53,385 nt of DNA from Pseudomonas sp. AL03. Its GTDB lineage: Bacteria > Pseudomonadota > Gammaproteobacteria > Pseudomonadales > Pseudomonadaceae. A model generated the notes under the pieces. It was not told where the DNA came from, did not search any database, and worked only from the letters and a program-made list of their open reading frames with translations. Numbering within the stretch: the first letter of the stretch is position 1; each line of letters starts with the position of its first letter. The stretch spans positions 1 through 53,385 of the forward strand of contig NZ_JASBRE010000025.1 of NCBI RefSeq assembly GCF_029960815.1, given 5' to 3'. Both the position numbers and the translations under genes were made by a program. This document shows, piece after piece, positions 33,000-41,684 of this stretch.

Positions 33000-34454
33000 A
33001 TGGCGTTGCCGACCTTACGGATTATTGGTTTCATCATCGGCATCTTCCTGATCACGCTGGCCATCGCCATGGTCGTGCCCATGGCCACGCTGGTGATTTT
33101 CGACCGCACCAGCGACCTGCCGTCGTTCCTCTGGGCGAGCATGATTACCTTTGTCGCCGGCCTCGCGCTGGTCATCCCAGGTCGCCCCGAACACATACAC
33201 CTGCGTCCGCGAGACATGTACCTGCTGACCGTCAGCAGTTGGGTGGTGGTGTGCATCTTCGCTGCGCTGCCGTTCCTGCTGACCCAGCGCATCAGCTACA
33301 CCGACTCGTTCTTCGAAAGCATGTCCGGCATTACCGCCACCGGTGCGACGGTGCTCACGGGCCTGGACAACATGTCTCCCGGCATCCTGATGTGGCGCTC
33401 ATTGCTGCACTGGATCGGCGGCATCGGCTTTATCGGCATGGCGGTAGCGATTCTGCCACTGCTGCGCATCGGTGGCATGCGGCTGTTTCAGACCGAGTCG
33501 TCGGACCGTTCCGAAAAAGTCATGCCCCGTTCGCACATGGTGGCGCGTTTGATCGTTGCGGCCTACGTCGGCATCACCATTTTCGGCAGCCTGGCATTCT
33601 GGTGGGCCGGGATGAGCCCGTTCGATGCGATCAACCACGCGATGTCGGCGATTTCCACCGGTGGTTTCTCAACGTCCGACCAGTCTCTTGCCAAGTGGAC
33701 GGAGCCTGCAGTGCATTGGGTCGCGATCGTCATCATGATTCTTGGTGCCCTGCCGTTCACCCTGTATGTAGCGACCTTGCGCGGTAACCGCAAAGCACTG
33801 ATCAAGGATGAACAGGTTCAGGGGCTGCTCGGCATGTTGCTGGTGACCTGGCTGGTGCTCGGCACCTGGTATTGGTGGACCACCCAGCTGCATTGGCTGG
33901 AAGCCCTGCGACATGTGGCGCTGAACGTGACCTCGGTGGTCACGACTACAGGCTTCGCGTTGGGGGACTACAGCCTCTGGGGCAATTTCTCGCTGATGCT
34001 GTTCTTCTATCTGGGTTTTGTCGGCGGCTGTTCGGGCTCGACCGCTGGCGGGATCAAGATTTTCCGCTTCCAGGTCGCGTACATCCTGCTCAAGGCCAAC
34101 CTTAACCAGCTGATTCACCCGCGCGCGGTGATCAAGCAGAAGTACAACGGTCACCGCCTCGACGAAGAGATCGTGCGTTCGATTCTGACCTTTTCCTTCT
34201 TCTTCGCCATCACCATCTGTGTGATCGCGCTGCTGTTGTCGCTGCTCGGTGTGGACTGGATGACCGCCCTCACCGGCGCGGCCGCCACGGTGTCCGGTGT
34301 CGGTCCGGGACTGGGCGAGACCATTGGCCCGGCGGGCAACTTTGCCACCCTGCCGGACGCCGCCAAGTGGATTCTGTCGGTCGGCATGCTGCTGGGCCGA
34401 CTCGAGATCATTACGGTGTTTGTTCTGTGTATTCCGGCGTTCTGGCGTCACTGA
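33000..34454 (+). CDS. trkH: Trk potassium uptake channel subunit TrkH
   Basis: The 484-residue polytopic protein has four pore loops with filter glycines: SGITATGATVL, SAISTGGFST, VVTTTGFALG and VSGVGPGLG. TrkH works with the cytosolic gating protein TrkA (not in this window) to take up K+. The ATG at 33000 gives MALPTLRIIGFIIGIFL; the open frame upstream to 32931 has no family match. Its last 44 bp overlap the convergent AraC gene. Confidence 0.95.
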   Translation: MALPTLRIIGFIIGIFLITLAIAMVVPMATLVIFDRTSDLPSFLWASMITFVAGLALVIPGRPEHIHLRPRDMYLLTVSSWVVVCIFAALPFLLTQRISYTDSFFESMSGITATGATVLTGLDNMSPGILMWRSLLHWIGGIGFIGMAVAILPLLRIGGMRLFQTESSDRSEKVMPRSHMVARLIVAAYVGITIFGSLAFWWAGMSPFDAINHAMSAISTGGFSTSDQSLAKWTEPAVHWVAIVIMILGALPFTLYVATLRGNRKALIKDEQVQGLLGMLLVTWLVLGTWYWWTTQLHWLEALRHVALNVTSVVTTTGFALGDYSLWGNFSLMLFFYLGFVGGCSGSTAGGIKIFRFQVAYILLKANLNQLIHPRAVIKQKYNGHRLDEEIVRSILTFSFFFAITICVIALLLSLLGVDWMTALTGAAATVSGVGPGLGETIGPAGNFATLPDAAKWILSVGMLLGRLEIITVFVLCIPAFWRH

Positions 34455-35481
34455 CAGGAGCAGGCGCTTCCATCAGGCGCATCCGGTACTCGCCGGGGGT
34501 GGCGTCGAACCAGCGGCGGAAAGCACGGAAGAAGTTGCTCGGATCGGCGAACCCCAGCAGGTAGGCAATTTCCAGCAGGGTCATGGACGGCTGCGCCAGG
34601 TATTGCTCGGCCAGTTCACGTCGAGTGTCGTCGAGCAACGTCTGAAAACTCGTGCCTTCTTCCTGCAAGCGTCGCTGCAAGGTGCGTTGTGACAGGTGCA
34701 GCGTCTGCGCCACGGTATCGCGCTTGGGTTCGCCCTGGGGCAGCAAACGGCACAGCACCTGTCGCGCCTTGTGGGTCACGCGACTCTCGGAAAACCGTGC
34801 CAGGTATTCACCGGCAAACCGGTCATGCAACAGCGCCATCGCCTCGTTGGCAGTAGGCAACGGAGCCTCCATGTCAGCACGCTCGAAGATCAAGGCGTCA
34901 TAAGGCGCGTTGAACACCAAAGGTGCATGAAAGGCTTGTTTATAGGGTTCCAGATCGACGGGCTGATCGCCCTGCACCAGCACTTTGCGCGGTTGCAGAG
35001 TGCGCCCGGTCAACCAGCCGCACAGCGCCAGGGCACAGGCCAGTGACGCTTCGGCGCTCTGCCGGGTCGGTGGCAGATGGTCGCCGTGAACCGTCAGAAT
35101 CAGCGCATAACCCTCCTCCAATAACCGGAAGCTCAGGTCGGCACTTTCCGCAATGATCCGCTGATAGCGCACCAGGCGCTGAAAGCCTTCGGCCAGGGTC
35201 TGGCTGGACATCAAGGCGTAGCCTGCCACATGAAAGGAAGCCGGTCGCACCACCTTGCCCATGTTCAGGCCAATCGCCGGGTTGCCGGACAGCTCAACCG
35301 CGCGCTGCCACAGTCGTGTCATGGAATCTTGCGGGAAGCGCGCATCCGGATCATCCAGTGCCGTGTAGTCGAGCCCCAGCTGCTTGAACAGAACCCGGCA
35401 ATCCAGGCCGTCCATCTCCAGTGCTTTGACAATCCCCATCGCCCAGCTTGCAGAAGTCGTTCGTTCGCTCATGTCGTCCAC
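34411..35481 (-). CDS. AraC-family transcriptional regulator
   Basis: The 356-residue protein has an N-terminal arabinose-binding-like domain of the PF12625 type (about 20-215) and a C-terminal AraC helix-turn-helix (about 245-335: LHLSQRTLQRRLQEEGTSFQ, then LLEIAYLLGFADPSNFFRAF). This architecture is common in pseudomonads (OruR/ArgR-like and lipid/catabolic regulators). The ligand cannot be inferred. A second start (MSERTT) lies three codons in. The divergent neighbour is a DUF962 protein gene; the 150-bp gap may contain its target. Confidence 0.88.
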   Translation of the reverse strand: MDDMSERTTSASWAMGIVKALEMDGLDCRVLFKQLGLDYTALDDPDARFPQDSMTRLWQRAVELSGNPAIGLNMGKVVRPASFHVAGYALMSSQTLAEGFQRLVRYQRIIAESADLSFRLLEEGYALILTVHGDHLPPTRQSAEASLACALALCGWLTGRTLQPRKVLVQGDQPVDLEPYKQAFHAPLVFNAPYDALIFERADMEAPLPTANEAMALLHDRFAGEYLARFSESRVTHKARQVLCRLLPQGEPKRDTVAQTLHLSQRTLQRRLQEEGTSFQTLLDDTRRELAEQYLAQPSMTLLEIAYLLGFADPSNFFRAFRRWFDATPGEYRMRLMEAPAPVSDARTPEYTEQTP

Positions 35482-35632
35482 TTACATGATGAGCCGCAGG
35501 CTACGGCCAGTTTCCGAAGGATACTAAAGTGGCGCCTATTGTCACTGGCTGATGCCAATGATCACTCTAGACTCAAATAAGCTACCCGCAGAACAACTTG
35601 CAGTCAGAACAATAACCACAGAGATCGCAGTC

Positions 35633-35944
35633 GTGGAAAACGTCAAACGTTTCAACAGCTTCGCTGAGTTCTATCCGTATTACCTCAGCGAACACAGCAA
35701 CAGTACCTGTCGACGATTGCACTTTATCGGCACGACGCTGGTTATTTTCATTCTGGCCCTCACCATCGGCAAAGGCGCCTGGCTGCTGCTGTTGGCGCTA
35801 CCGCTGGCGGGCTACAGCTTCGCCTGGGTGGGGCATTTCTTCTTTGAGAAAAATCGTCCTGCGACCTTCCAACATCCGTTTTACAGCCTGCTGGGCGATT
35901 TCGTCATGTACCGAGACATGATTCTGGGTCGCGTGCCGTTCTAG
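35633..35944 (+). CDS. DUF962 / Mpo1-like membrane protein
   Basis: A 103-residue protein with two hydrophobic hairpin spans (TTLVIFILALTIG and LLLLALPLAGYSFAWV). The conserved DUF962 residues are FAEFYPYYLSEHSNSTCRRL, LHFIGTT, and GHFFFEKNRPATFQHPFYSL. The yeast relative Mpo1 is an Fe-dependent dioxygenase in 2-hydroxy fatty acid breakdown; the His residues here fit that, but activity in bacteria is unproven. I start it at GTG 35633, with a purine-rich AGAGA before it; ATG codons at 35552 and 35558 are also in frame. Confidence 0.82.
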   Translation: MENVKRFNSFAEFYPYYLSEHSNSTCRRLHFIGTTLVIFILALTIGKGAWLLLLALPLAGYSFAWVGHFFFEKNRPATFQHPFYSLLGDFVMYRDMILGRVPF

Positions 35945-35987
35945 GCGCAACCGCTATTTAGAGAGATAAGCAAAGAGAGACTAGCCG

Positions 35988-36578
35988 ATGAACGCCAACG
36001 CCCGTTTCACCCACATGCAGGACGGCACACAGGAAGACTGGGCGATTATCGCCGCAGACTTCAGTGCCTACGCGCGACAATTACCGACAAGGATTGTGGC
36101 GCACCTGAAATTACTGGAGGGTGATTTTGGCGGTTTTCCGGTGGATCGTCTGACCCACTCCCTGCAAACCGCCAGCCGTGCCTGGCGCGATGGCCGCGAT
36201 GAAGAATACGTGGTCTGCGCGCTGCTTCACGACATTGGCGACACCTTGGGTTCCTACAACCACCCGGACATCGCCGCAGCGATCCTCAAGCCGTTCGTCA
36301 GCGCCGAGAACCTGTGGATGGTCGAGCAACACGGGATTTTCCAGGGATACTATTTCTTCCATCATTTGGGCATGGACCGGCATCTGCGCGAGCAATTCAG
36401 CGGCCATCCGCAGTATCAGGCGACCATTGAGTTCTGTGCCAAATATGACGCAGCGGCGTTTGATCCGGCGTATGACACGCTGCCGCTGAGTTTCTTTGAG
36501 CCGATGATGGAGCGGTTGTTTGCGCAGCCGAAGAACTCCATCTACAAGGCCGCGATGGAGGAATACGCGCCAGGCTGA
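35988..36578 (+). CDS. HD-domain protein resembling PhnZ/TmpB diiron oxygenases
   Basis: A 196-residue HD-domain protein. VCALLHDIGDTLGSYNHPDIAAAI (HD at 81-82), His57 in THSLQT, His115 in EQHGIFQGYY, HHLG (125-128) and KYDAAAFDPAYDTLPLSFFEPM follow the pattern of the PhnZ/TmpB/MIOX-like group, in which an HD domain holds a mixed-valent diiron centre and oxidises C-H bonds next to a phosphonate, rather than the pattern of phosphodiesterases. The substrate here is unknown; no phosphonate genes are adjacent. It starts 43 bp after the DUF962 gene on the same strand. Confidence 0.75.
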   Translation: MNANARFTHMQDGTQEDWAIIAADFSAYARQLPTRIVAHLKLLEGDFGGFPVDRLTHSLQTASRAWRDGRDEEYVVCALLHDIGDTLGSYNHPDIAAAILKPFVSAENLWMVEQHGIFQGYYFFHHLGMDRHLREQFSGHPQYQATIEFCAKYDAAAFDPAYDTLPLSFFEPMMERLFAQPKNSIYKAAMEEYAPG

Positions 36579-36613
36579 TAAGTCCAGCGGGACCGGCTCA
36601 AACACCCAAAATG

Positions 36614-37429
36614 TTAGGCCGGCTCTGCGATTCTAATGGCTTTCAACTCCGCCTCACGCGCCTGGACATCCGCCAATCGATACAATTCGATCGACCCGTC
36701 CCAATGCTCGATCAGCGCTGTGCACGACTCCACCCAATCTCCGCAATTGAGATAATCCACCCCGCCGACCTTGCGAATCTCGGCATGGTGAATGTGCCCG
36801 CACACCACGCCGTGCAACTCGCGTTTGACGCATTCGTGAGCGATAGCTTCTTCGAAATCGCTGATGAAGCTGACCGCGGTTTTGACCTTGTGCTTTAGGT
36901 AGGCAGACAACGACCAGTAACCGTAGCCATAACGGGCGCGCCAATGGTTGAGCCAGCGGTTGAGAGTCAGAGTGAATTCGTAGGCCGAGTCGCCGAGAAA
37001 GGCCAGCCAGCGGTGATACCGTGTGATCACGTCGAACTGATCGCCATGAATGACCAGCAGATGGCGACCATCGGCGGTCACGTGCACGGCTTCATCCACC
37101 AATTGGATATTGCCCAGAATCAGTTTCGAATAGCGGCGCAGGAATTCGTCGTGGTTGCCGGTGACGTAGATCACCTCGGTGCCGCGCTTGCTCATGGTCA
37201 GCAAGCGGCGGATCACATTCGTGTGCGCCTGGGGCCAGTACATGCCGCCGCGCAGCTTCCAGCCGTCGATGATGTCGCCGACCAGGTAAATCTTGTCCGT
37301 GTGGTAGCCCTTGAGAAACTGCGACAGGTGTTCGGCCTGGCAATCCCGGGTGCCCAGATGCACATCGGAAATCCACAAGGTCCGCACACGTTGCTTACGA
37401 CTGGGTTTGGCGAGCTCGGCGCTGGTCAT
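36614..37429 (-). CDS. Metallophosphoesterase, LpxH2-like (UDP-diacylglucosamine pyrophosphatase family)
   Basis: A 271-residue calcineurin-like phosphoesterase with SDVHLGTRDC, VGDIIDGW, VTGNHDEF, VIHGDQFD and GHIHHAE. These motifs and the length fit LpxH2-type enzymes, which cleave UDP-2,3-diacylglucosamine in lipid A synthesis. Pseudomonads also carry canonical LpxH elsewhere, so the role of this paralogue is uncertain. ATG 37429 has GAGGG in front; the open frame continues upstream to 37597 without family similarity. It is convergent with the HD gene. Confidence 0.85.
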   Translation of the reverse strand: MTSAELAKPSRKQRVRTLWISDVHLGTRDCQAEHLSQFLKGYHTDKIYLVGDIIDGWKLRGGMYWPQAHTNVIRRLLTMSKRGTEVIYVTGNHDEFLRRYSKLILGNIQLVDEAVHVTADGRHLLVIHGDQFDVITRYHRWLAFLGDSAYEFTLTLNRWLNHWRARYGYGYWSLSAYLKHKVKTAVSFISDFEEAIAHECVKRELHGVVCGHIHHAEIRKVGGVDYLNCGDWVESCTALIEHWDGSIELYRLADVQAREAELKAIRIAEPA

Positions 37430-37565
37430 GGGCAACCCTCTGCAAAAGTTTTTGCAACTTTGCGCCGGTCGGGTTAATTGCCCATGACAGTGGCGAGTCA
37501 GTCCTGTGACAGCGCCCCACGATTGCCCTCGGTGTAGACTGGCAGCCTTGCCCTGGAGACCTTCG

Positions 37566-37865
37566 ATGAGACCGATCCTCACGCTACGCCAGTACACTCA
37601 TGACCCGATCGTCCACAGCCACGACCACGCGCAGCTGGTGTTCGGGCTGTCGGGTGCGCTGGATTTCGAGGTCGACGGGCGTCGCAGTCAGGTGGTTCAG
37701 CAGAGTTTCGTGGTGGTGCCGTCCGGTTTCCATCACGCCTGCGGTAGCGCCAATGGCAGCCGTTGCCTGGTGCTGGATGTGCCCAGCGCCCCATAGGCAT
37801 CTCAGTCCCTTGGTGAACACGCCGAGGCCAGCCGTCGTTTGCTCGACAACGCCGGTCGGTGTTGC
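37566..37865 (+). pseudogene. Truncated AraC-family regulator (cupin part only)
   Basis: The first 76 codons (MRPILTLRQYTHDPIVHSHD... to VLDVPSAP) are the N-terminal cupin sensor of a short AraC regulator, with the HSHDHAQLVFGLSG metal/ligand-like motif. A TAG stop at 37794-37796 interrupts the frame. Directly after it, in the same frame, the family-like text continues as SQSLGEHAEASRRLLDNAG, after which similarity is lost and no helix-turn-helix follows before the next gene. I read this as a nonsense mutation plus a 3' deletion. A stand-alone 76-residue cupin might still be made. Confidence 0.72.
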
Positions 37866-37961
37866 GGGAGTTCGGTGCCTCACCCGGAAAATTGCGGCGC
37901 TAGGTTGGCGACAAAATGCAATAGTTTACCGACAGACACACCTAGGGTTATCACGGTTCAA

Positions 37962-37990
37962 TGCAGGAGCTGCCGAAGGCTGCTCCTACA
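37962..37990. repeat. Single REP-like hairpin
   Basis: TGCAGGAGCTGCCGAAGGCT followed by GCTCCTACA folds into an imperfect stem (AGGAGC/GCTCCT and GCC/GGC). GGAGCTGCCGAAGGCTGC is a common REP core in P. fluorescens relatives. It lies about 30 bp before the EamA gene, next to the degraded AraC gene, and may mark the deletion end. Confidence 0.6.
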
Positions 37991-38019
37991 TCTTTGTTCG
38001 CTTGTTGTTAAGGACTGCA

Positions 38020-38913
38020 ATGACTCCCCGTACCGCCCTTGGCGCCCTGCATATCGGCGCACTGATGTTCGGCTTGACCGGTGTGTTCGGCAAACTGGCT
38101 GCTGCCTCCCCCGCCATTATCGTTTTTGGTCGTGCCGCGTTCGCTGTGCTGGCGTTAGCCTTTTTTGCGCGGTTCGCCAGCAATACTCGCTGGCAGAAAC
38201 TCGAGGCTATGGACTGGCGCCGACTATTGCTCAGCGGTTTACTGCTGGCCGGACACTGGGTGAGTTTTTTCATTGCGGTGAAGGTCGCAGGCGTGGCAAT
38301 CGCGACCTTAGGTTTCGCCAGCTTCCCGGCGTTTACCGTGATCCTAGAAGGGTTGATCTTCCGCGAGCGAATTCGCGCCAACGAAATCCTGCTGGTGGTG
38401 CTGGTCAGTGTCGGGCTGGTGCTGGTCACCCCTGATTTCGATCTGGCCAGCGGCGCCACCATTGGTCTGCTGTGGGCGGTGGGCTCAGGTTTGCTGTTCT
38501 CTCTGCTATCACTGACCAACCGCGCCAGCTCCGGGCGAATCCCGGCGGTGCAGGCTGCGCTGTGTCAGAACGTGGTGGTCGCGTTGTGTCTGCTGCCGGT
38601 GGCGGCACCGCAGTTGAGCGAAGTGCGCGCCATCGACTGGCTGTGGATCGGCCTGCTCGGGGTGTTCTGCACGGGCGTCGCTCACAGTCTGTTTGTTGCC
38701 AGCCTGGCAGTGATCAAGGCGCGGACCGCGGCAGTGGTTTTCGCCCTGGAGCCGGTTTACGGCATCACCGTGGCCTGGCTGCTGTTTGATGAAAACCCGA
38801 CACTGCGCATGCTGATCGGTGGCGCGTTGATCGTCGTGGCGATCGTGGTCTCCAGCCGACTCTCGGGCGGCTCAAGCAAGAAAACCGTTGCGGCAGAAGC
38901 CGCCTCTCACTGA
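38020..38913 (+). CDS. EamA/DMT-family transporter
   Basis: A 297-residue inner-membrane protein with ten predicted spans in two EamA repeats (about 5-138 and 148-285; the second repeat begins LLWAVGSGLLFSLLSLTN). EamA proteins usually export amino acids or other small metabolites; the substrate cannot be read. ATG 38020 is preceded by AAGGA. An open frame upstream runs through the broken AraC gene and is not part of it. Its last 7 bp overlap the convergent SelW-like gene. Confidence 0.88.
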   Translation: MTPRTALGALHIGALMFGLTGVFGKLAAASPAIIVFGRAAFAVLALAFFARFASNTRWQKLEAMDWRRLLLSGLLLAGHWVSFFIAVKVAGVAIATLGFASFPAFTVILEGLIFRERIRANEILLVVLVSVGLVLVTPDFDLASGATIGLLWAVGSGLLFSLLSLTNRASSGRIPAVQAALCQNVVVALCLLPVAAPQLSEVRAIDWLWIGLLGVFCTGVAHSLFVASLAVIKARTAAVVFALEPVYGITVAWLLFDENPTLRMLIGGALIVVAIVVSSRLSGGSSKKTVAAEAASH

Positions 38914-39194
38914 GTGCGGTCGTTGTGCCCCAAGTCGCGGTCCGGATCAATTTGATCGCGGACCCGCTGCTTCAGCACTTTGGCCTCCGGGAAACCGCCA
39001 TCAGCCTTGCGCTCCCAGATCTGTACATCGTCACAGAAAATGTGAAACACCCCACCGGTGCCGGGCACCAGCGACACTTTGCCGAGGTCGTCACCAAAGG
39101 TGCTGAGCAGTTCCTGGGCTAGCCAGGCAGCACGCAACAGCCACTGGCATTGCGTGCAATAAGTGATGATGATTTCCGGTTTGCGTGCAGTCAT
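38907..39194 (-). CDS. SelW/SelT-like thioredoxin-fold (Rdx) protein
   Basis: A 95-residue protein of the SelT/SelW/SelH (Rdx) family. The redox motif CTQC (residues 13-16, in ITYCTQCQWLLRAAWLAQEL) uses two cysteines instead of the selenocysteine of animal SelW. GTGGVFHIFCDDVQIWERKADGGFPE completes the fold. Function in bacteria is poorly known; a thiol redox role is inferred. It is convergent with the EamA gene. Confidence 0.9.
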   Translation of the reverse strand: MTARKPEIIITYCTQCQWLLRAAWLAQELLSTFGDDLGKVSLVPGTGGVFHIFCDDVQIWERKADGGFPEAKVLKQRVRDQIDPDRDLGHNDRTQ

Positions 39195-39226
39195 GATCGG
39201 CGAAGCTCCTGAGCCAGAGGTCGCCG

Positions 39227-41008
39227 CTATGATAGCCCGGCGAGCAGGTTCCGGGCTGTCTGCTTAAGCGGCTCGCTACCTTCCTTGAGCAACTCGTTGA
39301 GCAGTTCGATGGCACTGTCCAGATCGCCGTCATCGATGCAGGTCTGGGCTTGTTCCAGTTTGCCGGCGCTGCTCGGCTCGGCCGGTTCCAGGTTCAGCGG
39401 CTCCATCTCCGGCGACTGGCCGGAATCGCTGAACTCGTTGAGAAAGGTGTCATCCAGAGACTGTGAGTCAGGCTCGGCGACCCATTCAAGTTCGGGCTCG
39501 TCCAGCGTCGAGTCGTCAGGCATTTCAAATACCTCAGGCAAGACGTGCAGGTTCGAGATGAACGGCGGCTCGACCGGCGCGGATTCGCTCGATGGCTTCG
39601 CGGCGGACGGCGCGTGTTCAAAAGGACTGATCAGGTCCCAACTCGAATCCATCGACAGGTCATCCAGGTTCAACTGGAACTCATCGTTGGGCACTGTTTG
39701 AGGTAGTGAAGGCTTGAGGGGAGTGATTGTCGCTGCGACGGCCAACGGTACCGCACTGCTCAGTTTCGGGTGTTGGGCGCGGATATTCTGAAGTTTTTGC
39801 AGGTCGTATCCGGCGTCACGCAGGTTGTTTTCCTGTGCTTCGTAGGCGGGTACGTCACCCTGTTTACCCAAGACTTCCAACAATTGTACGGCCAGGTCCG
39901 TGCGTTGTGGCTCCGTGATCAGCGCCTCCCGCAACAAACCGGCCGCTTCGGAAAAACGGCCATAGGCCAGATAGATGCCCACCCCTTCGAGCACATCGCC
40001 TGCGGGCGTCTCTTGATCTGATTCGGTTGCTGGTTGCACGACCGGTTCTGCAGCGCGATTGAGCACCGGCTCATGCCGTGATGGCAAAACAGGTAAAGCG
40101 TCGGGCAACGTCTGAACCTGTTGTCGTTGGCGCCGAACGAACAGCCCCAGCAAAACCAAAGCCACCAGCGCCAGCAACCCGAAAATCAGCAGCCAATGAG
40201 TGGCCTCAGGCTCTTCAACAATGGCCGGCACTGGAGCCACAACAACGGGTGCAACCGGCTCCACCGACGCTTGTTTGATTTCCGCCAATTGGGTTTGCAG
40301 TTCAGTCACCTGTTTTTTCTGACCGGCGACGTGATCCTCCTGGGTCTGAAGCTTCGCGTTCAACGCATCGATGGTTGCTTGCATCTGCTGGTTTCGCAGC
40401 ACGCTGGCGGCCAGTTGTTCGGCAACCGGATCACTCACAGGCGTGGCAGGAGGTTGATCGACGCGAGGAGCTGACGGCTTTTTGCCCTTCGCCGCAGGTG
40501 GCTGCGCAACGACCGGCTCAACCGTCGGGAATCCAGAGGACTGAACGTCGGTAACCGGTTCGTCAGTGACGGGAACAATCCCCGGTGAACCCGGCGGATC
40601 GATCAGCACCGTGTACTCGCGCAGCACCCGCCCGTTGGGCTGATTGAGCTGTACCAGGAAATTCAGGAAAGGTTCATTGACAGGTTTGCTGGAGCTCACC
40701 CGGATCAGGCTGCGGTTGCCGCGCAAGATCGGCGTGAACTTCAGATTGTTTAGGAAGAACACCCGATCGACGCCGGCGCGGCTGAACTCTTCAGGCGTCG
40801 CCAGACTGACCGAGAGCTCGCCCTCCTCCAGACCCGCGGCATCCACCAGGGCGATGTCGGCGCGCAACGGCTGATTCAGTGCCGAATGCAGGGTGATATC
40901 ACCCAAGCCCAACGCGGGCGCCAATGCCGAGTAAGTGACAGCACCACCGACCAGAAGCAGCCTGGCGCAACACCGCAAAACCACGTGCCAACTCTCGAGC
41001 ATGAGCAT
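39227..41008 (-). CDS. FimV-like peptidoglycan/polar organiser protein, short form without LysM
   Basis: A 593-residue inner-membrane protein. A hydrophobic signal segment (15-33) is followed by the FimV core (LGLGDITLHSALNQPLRADI, to about 137), a Pro-rich spacer, a short coiled coil (about 195-246), a single membrane span (271-292), an acidic cytoplasmic part with TPR-like helices (about 340-415) and the FimV C-terminal domain (DDGDLDSAIELLNELLKEG). FimV/HubP proteins organise the cell pole and type IV pili. The canonical LysM domain is not visible and the protein is much shorter than FimV, so I call it a paralogue. A MarR gene lies 122 bp upstream on the same strand. Confidence 0.83.
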   Translation of the reverse strand: MLMLESWHVVLRCCARLLLVGGAVTYSALAPALGLGDITLHSALNQPLRADIALVDAAGLEEGELSVSLATPEEFSRAGVDRVFFLNNLKFTPILRGNRSLIRVSSSKPVNEPFLNFLVQLNQPNGRVLREYTVLIDPPGSPGIVPVTDEPVTDVQSSGFPTVEPVVAQPPAAKGKKPSAPRVDQPPATPVSDPVAEQLAASVLRNQQMQATIDALNAKLQTQEDHVAGQKKQVTELQTQLAEIKQASVEPVAPVVVAPVPAIVEEPEATHWLLIFGLLALVALVLLGLFVRRQRQQVQTLPDALPVLPSRHEPVLNRAAEPVVQPATESDQETPAGDVLEGVGIYLAYGRFSEAAGLLREALITEPQRTDLAVQLLEVLGKQGDVPAYEAQENNLRDAGYDLQKLQNIRAQHPKLSSAVPLAVAATITPLKPSLPQTVPNDEFQLNLDDLSMDSSWDLISPFEHAPSAAKPSSESAPVEPPFISNLHVLPEVFEMPDDSTLDEPELEWVAEPDSQSLDDTFLNEFSDSGQSPEMEPLNLEPAEPSSAGKLEQAQTCIDDGDLDSAIELLNELLKEGSEPLKQTARNLLAGLS

Positions 41009-41130
41009 CCCTTAGATAACCATAACCATCTTGTACGCGTTCGCACATCCGGTACGAACACGATATTGCCAAGTAGTTCTTTATAGTCTGCCCAACGGGG
41101 TTTCTCAAAAGTCTGGCGCGTGGTTATGCC

Positions 41131-41565
41131 TCAAGGTTTTTCCAGGTTGGCCAGAATGTGCCCGTGGACACGCATGCAAACCTTCAAATCCGCCTCATCG
41201 ACGCCTTCGAACAACTCGTGGCGCAGTTGGGTGGCAATGGTTTCAATTTGTTCGATCAAGGGACGCGCCGGAGCACAGAGAACGATTTTCTTGGCCCGGC
41301 GGTCTTCCAGCACCGATTGACGTTGCACCAGTCCCTGGTTTTCGAGACTGTCGAGCAGTCGGGCCAACGTCGGCCCTTCAACGCCGACGCTTTGCGCCAG
41401 TTCACGTTGGGTCGGGGCATCCTCGAAACGCGCCAGGTGCAGCAGCACCAGCCAGCGCGCCTGGGACAGACCCAGGCCAGCCAGACGGCGGTCCAGTTCG
41501 GCACGCCAGCCGCGCGACATCTGGGCCAGTTGCATGCCAAAGCGGTGTTGGTCGGTTAACGGCAT
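41131..41565 (-). CDS. MarR/SlyA-family transcriptional regulator
   Basis: A 144-residue winged-helix regulator. Recognition-helix region GVEGPTLARLLDSLENQGLV and wing VLEDRRAKKIVL are typical of SlyA-type MarR proteins, which respond to small aromatics or oxidative signals. The AT-rich 50 bp upstream (TAATTATTAGT near 41600) could include an autoregulatory operator. It lies between recQ and the FimV-like gene, all on the minus strand, with no obvious target. Confidence 0.9.
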   Translation of the reverse strand: MPLTDQHRFGMQLAQMSRGWRAELDRRLAGLGLSQARWLVLLHLARFEDAPTQRELAQSVGVEGPTLARLLDSLENQGLVQRQSVLEDRRAKKIVLCAPARPLIEQIETIATQLRHELFEGVDEADLKVCMRVHGHILANLEKP

Positions 41566-41684
41566 AAAACACTCATGATTAGACTGAAATAGAGAAAAAC
41601 TAATTATTAGTCAGCTAAGCATGGCCGTTGGCTTGAGGCAAGGTTTGCTCTGTAGTGAATCGTTACATCACCGTAACAGGTCAC

